DNA of 64,000 bases from Candidatus Poseidoniaceae archaeon (GTDB taxonomy: Archaea > Thermoplasmatota > Poseidoniia > Poseidoniales > Poseidoniaceae): positions 1-64,000 of the forward strand of contig CASIAP010000005.1 of assembly GCA_949372645.1 (NCBI GenBank). Direction: 5' to 3'. Shown here piece by piece: positions 1-7,464 of the stretch (its first letter is position 1; every line of letters starts with the position of its first letter). The translations under genes and the position numbers were made by a program. The notes under the pieces were generated by a model. That model had not been told where the DNA came from. It was given only the letters and a program-made list of their open reading frames with translations, and ran no database searches.

Positions 1-683
1 TAGAGATTGGAGAGATGCGACAAGTCGATCAATCTCGAATAGATGGACTTTTGAAGCTGGTCGGATTACGTAGTCGAATCGATGCCCCTTTGAATGAATT
101 AAGTCAAGGTATGCGGCAACGGCTCACGCTCGCAGCAGCATTGCTTGGTTCGCCGAATATCCTTTTGCTTGACGAGCCCCTCAATGGACTTGATCCCGTC
201 GCAGCTGCCGCATTTATCGTCCTACTTGGAAAGTTAACTGACAAAGGAGTATCGATTGTGATTTCCTCTCACCAAGTTGAAGGATTAGTTGGTATTATCG
301 ACCGATTAGCACTCATGCACCGAGGTCAAATCCTTGCAGAAGGTACCATGCTCGAAGTTGCTCAACAGTTAAAACTCGATAAAAAGACTGAAATTTCTGG
401 CGAGGGGAATGCACCTGACTTCTCCAACTACCTCTCCGATACAAAGCTCATTGAAGTTGAACAATCCTCTGTAGAGTGGCGAGCAACCCTCAACCAAAGT
501 GAACCTGGGCTGTTACAGAAATTAGTGGGGGATGGAATAGAAATCACCTCATGGGCGATCCGGCAACCAAATGTGATTGAGATGTTATGTGCTGCAACTG
601 GACAATCGATTGAGGATGTAGGGCTTGAAGTATCTTCGACTGCAGTCATGCCACTGCGTACTTTCCGAGGTGAAGAAGAATGA
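1..683 (+). CDS. ABC transporter ATP-binding protein, 5'-truncated by window edge
   Basis: ABC signature LSQGMRQR, Walker B ILLLDEP and H-loop ISSHQ are present. Walker A is absent, and the frame stays open to base 1, so the start lies upstream. Confidence 0.9.
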   Translation, partial: EIGEMRQVDQSRIDGLLKLVGLRSRIDAPLNELSQGMRQRLTLAAALLGSPNILLLDEPLNGLDPVAAAAFIVLLGKLTDKGVSIVISSHQVEGLVGIIDRLALMHRGQILAEGTMLEVAQQLKLDKKTEISGEGNAPDFSNYLSDTKLIEVEQSSVEWRATLNQSEPGLLQKLVGDGIEITSWAIRQPNVIEMLCAATGQSIEDVGLEVSSTAVMPLRTFRGEEE

Positions 684-1510
684 GTGATTTTTCACGAATC
701 ATGGTCTTTGCCAGACGTCTCATGCGAGAACGTTTATTCTCAACAAGAATGTACATCATGCTGCCGATTTTGCTCTTGTTTATTCCCGGGATGGCTTGGG
801 GATTTTCCGATCCAAATATTGTACTTCCGGGTGGACACCAACCTGAAAGTCCAATGGAGGTACTGTTCTATGCCAGTCTCGGTGTCGTTTTTGGAGCAAC
901 GATGTGTGCGGTTTTACTTTCGTATGATGCTGTGAGCCGAGAAAGAGCAAGTGGAGTGTTAGAACTACGACTCTCTCAACCAATGCCCCGGGCTCATCAA
1001 GCTCTAGCCATGATTCTTGGGTCATGGCGAGCCATCTTGATTCCAACATGGATTTTGCTTCTCTTTTCGATACTTATCGTCCGATACCGTATGGGTGACT
1101 GGCCGTCACTCGTCGATGGTTTCGTTTATTTTATCTCGACTGCATTGATTCTGCTTTGGTATGTTTTGTTTACTCTCTTGGCCTCATCATATACACGTGA
1201 ACAAGGTACTGCAATCTCTTTTGGAGTTGGTCTTTGGTTCCTTTTCACATTCCTTTGGGCTTTGGTAACCACCATGATAGCTTATGCCTCAGGCGTTTCA
1301 ATAGGTCAAGAAAACGATGCTACTTGGGTCATGCTCGAAGGTGGATTGGATTTATTTTCACCGAACGGAGTCTACCACCATTTGCTTGAAACACGACTAC
1401 CGCAAATAGACAGAGGTATTGCAGCATGGCAAACCTGGGCTATGGCTTTGGCTTGGACTGTACTCCCCTGTTGGTTATTTATTCGAAGAATGGAACGAAT
1501 TCTTCCGTAA
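680..1510 (+). CDS. ABC-2 type (NosY-like) transporter permease
   Basis: Several hydrophobic TM segments. The start overlaps the ATPase stop by 4 bp. Motif LLSYDAVSRERASGVLELRLSQPMPR is typical of ABC-2 permeases. Confidence 0.85.
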   Translation: MSDFSRIMVFARRLMRERLFSTRMYIMLPILLLFIPGMAWGFSDPNIVLPGGHQPESPMEVLFYASLGVVFGATMCAVLLSYDAVSRERASGVLELRLSQPMPRAHQALAMILGSWRAILIPTWILLLFSILIVRYRMGDWPSLVDGFVYFISTALILLWYVLFTLLASSYTREQGTAISFGVGLWFLFTFLWALVTTMIAYASGVSIGQENDATWVMLEGGLDLFSPNGVYHHLLETRLPQIDRGIAAWQTWAMALAWTVLPCWLFIRRMERILP

Positions 1511-1576
1511 GTAATCCATGATTTGAACGGCCATTTGTGCGAAAGGCTCTTTGAGGCTGGATGATGACCGACAGGT

Positions 1577-3604
1577 ATGGCAGAACACACCCGGTTTGGA
1601 TTCTCACACTTCCTTTCACGCAGTTCCACAGCAATTAGTTTGATTTTCTTGATGATTCTTATGGGATGTTCCCCACTTTTTACTACTCAAGTCACATTGG
1701 ATTCTACAGAACAAGCGCCTGCAGATGGACGACAGGCTGAGCAAATTACAGATGAGTGTGAAGGTTTGAAATTTGAAGATCTTTTTAATTACGACTTTGC
1801 TGACTTTATCATTAATTTCGGTGATGATTGGGCAACGGCAGAGATGGATGCTGGCGCCTTTGTCAACGGAAGTAAATCTTCAATCGTTCGAGACAATCTT
1901 GACGGTTTATTCGAAGGCCTCTCTGGTGGAGGAAATGAATTTATCAGCACTGATGAACGTGATGCAGTTCGTGCAATTGGTCCAAAATGCATCGGGGTAA
2001 TGGACACGAGAGTGGGCGTACGTGAAGGTATTCCTCATCGAGGAACTCCAGATTGGAATAACATGTCTTTTGTTGAAGATGGCATCGGATTAGATGAAAT
2101 TGATCTCGTGCCAGCAAATCATCCAGAACAACGCTCTTGCCAGAACCTTGGTTCTGCAAACGGATGCAAAGAAGTCCCTGTCTCGATTACTGATGACTTG
2201 CAAATTATGATGTTCTTGGATGAGGGGCAAACAAATAACGTTCGTTTCGATAAACTTCCGAACAGTGGCGATTCCAATTTTACTTTAGCAGTGAATATTA
2301 CCAACATGTCCTATGCGCATTTAGAAATCAACTTCCCACTTAATCAAGGATTACGCATGTTAAATTACTCCATTCAAGATACCTTAACTGCTTCTGATGG
2401 AACTGTCACAGTATCGGAAAACGCGGTGATGGAAGGCCCAGAAGCCATGTATCTCCCTGACGGCCGACTCCGCGTCAACCAAGTTGTCACCTATGCAGCA
2501 TCCGAATATCCAATGCTTCGTGAATTATTCATCGATTTCACGACGATGGCTCCAGAAACAAATGAAGCACCTGAATGGAGTTCAAATGCTCCTCAAGATG
2601 GGACAATAATTCCTTTAATTGGAGTGACTCCAGGCCAGAATGCAAATGTAATGGCCGTTACTGGGCAAAAAACCGAGATGTGGGCTACCGATGAAAGCGG
2701 ATGGGGACTGGAATGCAGTTTCACAGAAAATGGTTGGACTGCTTCACTCGATAGTGATGGAGACCTGATCGTCTCTACTGTAAACTCACAAGCTGAGTCT
2801 TCAAATGCAGAATGCTATGTTGTCGACCCCTTTGGTGAAAGTTCTATTGATTCACGGAACTGGACGTTTGGCCAGGTCTTTACTTCCAGTGCTATGCTCT
2901 CTGAAACTGGAGACAGTATCGAATTTACCATCACGCCAACAGGTTTAATCAACGAATTGGAAATTTCTGCACACGCTCACCAAATGAATAGCATGGGGCA
3001 AATGCGTAGTGTTACCCTTGCTGCAGATGCTGCAACTATTTCACTACCGCTCGAGGGATTATCACCCGGTGCAGTCATGGTCATGGGTGACGCTCAAAGT
3101 TCAACCATGTTAGACCTTGACTTCATGCTCGACTTTAATCTTGAAAAGGCAAGTCTACCTCCAATGATATCTGTCAAGAAAAACCTTGATGGAGGGAATG
3201 CAACATGGGAAGCAAGTGGACTTACCTTTACTTTGCAAGGAGATGTGCTCGATCCTGATGGTGAAGAAGTCTCTCTTTCCCTTGAACTATGTGGCTATAA
3301 AACGAACAATTTCTTGCGTGATGGAAGCAGCTGGGAAATCGAGGTCTACATCGTGTCCTGCTCCGAGCAAAACCCACCTGTGACTGCTTATGATGTCGTA
3401 TTTACTGCAACAGATGAATCGGGCACAATGACAACTCTTACCGCGTATATTCCTGACCCATATGCCAATAATAACGGTGATACGCCTGGCGATGACAACA
3501 CGATTACGGTTGAAGAAGAAGGTCTCCCTGCACTCTCCATGGTGGCAACTTTGAGCATCACACTCCTCGGTGCAGCCTTTGCAGGAAGAGCCCGAAAGGA
3601 GTGA
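1577..3604 (+). CDS. Exported protein with lipobox-like N-terminus (LMGC) and C-terminal hydrophobic anchor followed by RARKE
   Basis: 675 aa ORF. N-terminal hydrophobic segment ending ILMGCSP; C-terminus LPALSMVATLSITLLGAAFAGRARKE. Confidence 0.8.
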   Translation: MAEHTRFGFSHFLSRSSTAISLIFLMILMGCSPLFTTQVTLDSTEQAPADGRQAEQITDECEGLKFEDLFNYDFADFIINFGDDWATAEMDAGAFVNGSKSSIVRDNLDGLFEGLSGGGNEFISTDERDAVRAIGPKCIGVMDTRVGVREGIPHRGTPDWNNMSFVEDGIGLDEIDLVPANHPEQRSCQNLGSANGCKEVPVSITDDLQIMMFLDEGQTNNVRFDKLPNSGDSNFTLAVNITNMSYAHLEINFPLNQGLRMLNYSIQDTLTASDGTVTVSENAVMEGPEAMYLPDGRLRVNQVVTYAASEYPMLRELFIDFTTMAPETNEAPEWSSNAPQDGTIIPLIGVTPGQNANVMAVTGQKTEMWATDESGWGLECSFTENGWTASLDSDGDLIVSTVNSQAESSNAECYVVDPFGESSIDSRNWTFGQVFTSSAMLSETGDSIEFTITPTGLINELEISAHAHQMNSMGQMRSVTLAADAATISLPLEGLSPGAVMVMGDAQSSTMLDLDFMLDFNLEKASLPPMISVKKNLDGGNATWEASGLTFTLQGDVLDPDGEEVSLSLELCGYKTNNFLRDGSSWEIEVYIVSCSEQNPPVTAYDVVFTATDESGTMTTLTAYIPDPYANNNGDTPGDDNTITVEEEGLPALSMVATLSITLLGAAFAGRARKE

Positions 3605-3661
3605 GAACTCCAACCGGCACCCTCAAAAGAGGGAGGTTCGGCCCATTAAGCAGGTGAAGGT

Positions 3662-5122
3662 ATGTTCGCGGGTGTAATTGAGTCAAAAAGTCATGAAGGA
3701 GGATTTCTGGTTTCGTTCACGGGATCTTCTCCCGCCCTTGAATCCATCATCATCAATGCCGAGACAGGTATTTACATCGGTAAAGTCGATGCTGTACTAG
3801 GTAATACCAACTCTCCACTCGCTCACGTCGCCCATGTTGACCGAAAACTCGACCTCGATTCATTACTCGGTATTGAAGTAGGAATTCGTGCCAAGAAACA
3901 ACGTGAAGAACGTCGTGAACGTTCTGATCGAGGCCAAAGAGGGAACGATCGAGGGTACCAAAGTCGAGATAATCAAGGTGGACGCTTTGAGAGAAATGAC
4001 CGAGGACAAGACAACCGTAACGGTGGAGACTGGGACTGTCCAAAATGTCAGAATAATAATTTCGCATTCCGACAAGAATGCAATCGCTGTGGAGAAGCAC
4101 GTGGCGCTGGTGGAGGACGTGGTCCTCGACAAGACGATCGCCGGGGTGGGAATCAAGGATATCAAAGTCGAGACCGACAAGGTGGACGCTTTGAGAGAAA
4201 CGACCGTGGACAAGACAACCGCAACGGTGGAGACTGGGACTGTCCAAAATGTCAGAATAATAATTTCGCATTCCGAACAGAATGCAATCGATGTGGAGAA
4301 GCCCGTGGTGCTGGTGGAGGACGTGGTCCTCGACAAGACGATCGCCGGGGTGGAAGCCAAGGATACCAGAGTCGAGACCGGCAAGGTGGACGCTTTGAAA
4401 GAAACGACCGAGGACAGGGTAACCGTAACGGTGGAGACTGGGACTGTCCAAAATGTCGAAATAATAATTTCGCATTCCGAACCGAATGCAACTCATGTGG
4501 ACTTCCAAAAAGCGGTAGCAATGACCGACGTGGCGGAAATGACCGATATGGTGGCAATGACCGACGTGGTGGGAATGACCGTGGTCGTGAAACGAAAGTC
4601 TACACCGATAACGATTGGGATTGTCCAAAATGTCAAAACTCAAACTTCGCATTCCGCCAGGAATGCAATCGCTGCCAAGCACCTCGCTCTGGCGCCGGTG
4701 GCGGTGGCGGACGAAGCCAACGTCGAGATGATGGTGGAAGACCACCTCGTAGAGATAGCGGCGGAAGACCACCACAACGCGATGACCGAAGAGCACCTCG
4801 ACGCGATGATGGTGGAAGACCTCCTCAACGTGACGACCGATCTCGAGCACCTCGACGCGATGATAGTGGAAGACCTCCCCAACGAGACGATGGTGCAAGA
4901 CCTCCTCGACATGAAGGCGCTCGACCTCCTCGACGTGATGGCCGAGACCGACGTAGCGACGGTAGCGGGTATCAAAGCGGAGGTTCATACGGCAATCAGG
5001 ACAGAGCTCCTGAGCGTAATTCCCGGGAGCCTCGAAACTTTAGAAAATCACGTGGTAATGGTCCCGGTCATGCTCATAACCGCCCACCAAAACCTCTCAT
5101 CAACCCAGACCGAGATGATTGA
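3662..5122 (+). CDS. Gar1-like H/ACA RNP domain protein fused to four RanBP2-type zinc fingers and RGG/RPP-rich disordered regions
   Basis: N-terminal ~85 aa (AGVIESKSHEGGFLVSF...IGKVDAVLGNTNSPLAHVAHVDRKLDLDSLLGIEVGIRAKKQREERRE) matches the Gar1 pattern. Four copies of WDCPKCxNxNFAFRxECNxC (W-D-C-x2-C-x10-C-x2-C). Preceded by GGTGAAGGT. Confidence 0.8.
   Translation: MFAGVIESKSHEGGFLVSFTGSSPALESIIINAETGIYIGKVDAVLGNTNSPLAHVAHVDRKLDLDSLLGIEVGIRAKKQREERRERSDRGQRGNDRGYQSRDNQGGRFERNDRGQDNRNGGDWDCPKCQNNNFAFRQECNRCGEARGAGGGRGPRQDDRRGGNQGYQSRDRQGGRFERNDRGQDNRNGGDWDCPKCQNNNFAFRTECNRCGEARGAGGGRGPRQDDRRGGSQGYQSRDRQGGRFERNDRGQGNRNGGDWDCPKCRNNNFAFRTECNSCGLPKSGSNDRRGGNDRYGGNDRRGGNDRGRETKVYTDNDWDCPKCQNSNFAFRQECNRCQAPRSGAGGGGGRSQRRDDGGRPPRRDSGGRPPQRDDRRAPRRDDGGRPPQRDDRSRAPRRDDSGRPPQRDDGARPPRHEGARPPRRDGRDRRSDGSGYQSGGSYGNQDRAPERNSREPRNFRKSRGNGPGHAHNRPPKPLINPDRDD
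3945..4510 (+). repeat. Tandem repeat with 204-bp period (68 aa), about 2.7 copies, within the Gar1-ZnF gene
   Basis: The segment CAAAATGTC[AG]AATAATAATTTCGCATTCCGA recurs at 4041, 4245 and 4449, with near-identical flanks. Confidence 0.9.
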
Positions 5123-5131
5123 GGAGGCGGA

Positions 5132-6169
5132 ATGATGGGTGCTGAACATCACTATCTTAATGCCGTAGAAGCCTATGATGACGGCGATATTGAAACCGCC
5201 TACGAAGAGGCCTTCAAGGCAGTCCAAATTGACCCGGAACATGTGGATGCTTGGCAATTGTGTGCTGAAACTGCGCTTCCTCAGAAAGGAGAAAAACCAA
5301 CTTTACTTCAAGCTGCTAAATCATTAGCTGCTGTTCGAAAAATTATAGCTTTAGATCCAAATCGAACCGCAATGTGGATGTTGGGTGGACGGTTGCTTAC
5401 GGATGAGTTAGGATTACTCAGTGAAGGCTTGCAATGGTGGCAAGACCTTCGTCATCAGTTACCCAAAGAAGTTACGCCACTTGTGGAACAAGCATCATTA
5501 TTAGCAGATATGGGACACTATCTTGAAGCAAAATACCGCCTTGATACCATCATCGAAGATAATTTAGATGGTGGACCTACTCAAATTGCTAAAATTCATC
5601 AACTGCGAAGCCAAGTAATTGCTGCAGCAAATCTTCAAACTTCTGAACATTTCAAACCTTGGGAAAAGCATCACAACGGCTGGGGTGCAATTGAACTCAA
5701 GATGGGCAAAGGCCCGGTATCGGAAAGTTTTCTTTTTCTCATAACAACTGTTCCAGTGTTGATGATTGTCGTCTACTTCTCGAACCAAGTAGCTGGTCGA
5801 GGCTGGGGGGCGTTTTGTCTGACAAGTTTGGTAATCTTTGGTACCGTTTTGTTTGGAATGCGAATGGCAAAGCGTATGTTCCACAGTATTAATCGGCCAG
5901 CGTTTAACTTGCTTCGCGCAATGAATTTCGAAGCAAACACAGGCTATTCGATTATCCATTCCGATATTCGAACTTCTCCTCTTTACATGTTTATCATGCA
6001 AAGAAAACCAAAAGCATGGCAAGAACGGATGCTGAAAATTATTGATTCGAATACGGACTTACCAAAGAATTGGAAGCCAAGTTTCCCTGATTTCGAATCA
6101 CACTTGGATGAAATGGGATATATCGACGAAGAAGGTGAAGAGAGTTTCGAAGCCTTTGAAGAAGAATAA
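5132..6169 (+). CDS. TPR-like repeat protein with two C-terminal-half TM segments
   Basis: Start preceded by GAGGAGG, 9 bp after the Gar1 stop. N-terminus HYLNAVEAYDDGDIETAYEEAFKAVQIDPEHVDAWQLCAE is TPR-like. TM segments ESFLFLITTVPVLMIVVYF and WGAFCLTSLVIFGTVLFGM. Confidence 0.8.
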   Translation: MMGAEHHYLNAVEAYDDGDIETAYEEAFKAVQIDPEHVDAWQLCAETALPQKGEKPTLLQAAKSLAAVRKIIALDPNRTAMWMLGGRLLTDELGLLSEGLQWWQDLRHQLPKEVTPLVEQASLLADMGHYLEAKYRLDTIIEDNLDGGPTQIAKIHQLRSQVIAAANLQTSEHFKPWEKHHNGWGAIELKMGKGPVSESFLFLITTVPVLMIVVYFSNQVAGRGWGAFCLTSLVIFGTVLFGMRMAKRMFHSINRPAFNLLRAMNFEANTGYSIIHSDIRTSPLYMFIMQRKPKAWQERMLKIIDSNTDLPKNWKPSFPDFESHLDEMGYIDEEGEESFEAFEEE

Positions 6170-6171
6170 TT

Positions 6172-7368
6172 TCAGGAATCATTCACTGTGGTCGGTTCTG
6201 GAAGAATAGACATGATCTCTACACGTGATTGGTCGAGAAACAATTCAAAATCTTCGAGGTAAGAGTCCCGGGTGGAATTGAAGTTCCTCTCAAAGGAGGC
6301 ATCGAAGCCAAATTCATCGAGATCTCCATAAAACCCATCGAGAAAAGCCGATTCGCCTTCATTGTGAATGAGGAAAGCAATGAACCAAGCCCCGACATCA
6401 TAGACATTTACATCAGATTGGTAGGTCAAATTATCGAGACGGACATCTTGAGCTTTGTAACCATCAAGTGAATGATTAAGTTTCCTTTCCATAACTTCAC
6501 GAAGGTAATTATCGTCAACGCCGGGTTGTTGAGCATACAAGGATTGGCCCATGAATTCTGCACCACCTTCGGAGAACCAGGGATTATTTTTACCACCCAT
6601 TTTGTCATCTCGAAGACAAACGTCACGTGAATCGTCAGTGCATTTATCCTGGATATGTGCATGTTGGTAAATATGGAAATATTCATGCAGCATCACCGGT
6701 TTGTAATCATCTTCTTCAGGCCCCGGATACTTTGCTGACATGATGAGCGTGCTGAAATCATAGTCAGTATGGGCCTTCATGAAGGTCCCTACTGCTGCGC
6801 CACCTTCTTCAACATAGTGAGTGAAAATTTGATAATTGGCATTGGCGCAATCCCATTCTTCTTTCCAGTTGTCATCCAATGCCTTGTGTCGTTCACAGTA
6901 CTCATCTTCAAGTTCTTCAGCAGCAGAAAGGCTTTCACCAATAATGTAGATTTCAATTGGCCCGTAATTACCCCAAGCAATGCTGCCAATTCCATACCAT
7001 TCCAGCGTCAAGTTAAGCGTTTCTTGAGAAACATCAGAGGCGGCAAAAACTTCAGGGGTTGCACAGGTTTGTTGGCCCCACTGAACCACTGTCTTCGAAC
7101 CGTCAGGACATTCCACTACACGTCCATCCAACTGTTCATCGGACTGGTTGCCTGCATCATTATCCGAATTATTATCAGAGTTATCAATGGAATTGTTTTC
7201 TGACTCATTATTGGATGATTGATTATTTGATGCTTCATCTGGAATATCATCAGAGTGATCATCCGAATTTGTATCTGAATCGGGTGAGGCGTCCGAATCT
7301 CCAATACAACCTGATAAGGAGGCAAACATAAGAATCAAAGCAAAAAGAAGGGCATTCATTCTGTTCAT
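6172..7368 (-). CDS. Lipoprotein with gluzincin-type zinc metallopeptidase motif
   Basis: Signal MNRMNALLFALILMFASLSGC (lipobox LSGC), Asp/Ser/Asn-rich linker, HEYFH (HExxH), then downstream WFSEGGAEFMG. Confidence 0.8.
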   Translation of the reverse strand: MNRMNALLFALILMFASLSGCIGDSDASPDSDTNSDDHSDDIPDEASNNQSSNNESENNSIDNSDNNSDNDAGNQSDEQLDGRVVECPDGSKTVVQWGQQTCATPEVFAASDVSQETLNLTLEWYGIGSIAWGNYGPIEIYIIGESLSAAEELEDEYCERHKALDDNWKEEWDCANANYQIFTHYVEEGGAAVGTFMKAHTDYDFSTLIMSAKYPGPEEDDYKPVMLHEYFHIYQHAHIQDKCTDDSRDVCLRDDKMGGKNNPWFSEGGAEFMGQSLYAQQPGVDDNYLREVMERKLNHSLDGYKAQDVRLDNLTYQSDVNVYDVGAWFIAFLIHNEGESAFLDGFYGDLDEFGFDASFERNFNSTRDSYLEDFELFLDQSRVEIMSILPEPTTVNDS

Positions 7369-7464
7369 ACTTTTCTACTTGGATACTTGTTGAAGTATTT
7401 ATCCCATTGAGAATAGCTGGAGCTTACGCTCTTACTACTTTCCACGAAACTGGAATCTTATGAT

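Noticed and set aside
3620-3633. Small hairpin CCCTC-AAAA-GAGGG between the exported-protein gene and gar1
   Set aside because: Only a 5-bp stem with no U-tract. It could be chance, so it is not called as a terminator or RNA.
3753-4988. 411-aa antisense ORF over the Gar1-ZnF gene
   Set aside because: The His/Leu/Arg-rich translation is the antisense of a repetitive RGG/Asp-rich gene. Stop depletion follows from composition, and it has no start context.
3888-5135. 415-aa overlapping + strand ORF (other frame) with protein-looking VETGTVQNVRIIISHS repeats
   Set aside because: It mirrors the 204-bp repeat in a shifted frame. The Gar1/ZnF frame has recognisable domains and an RBS, so dual coding is not supported.
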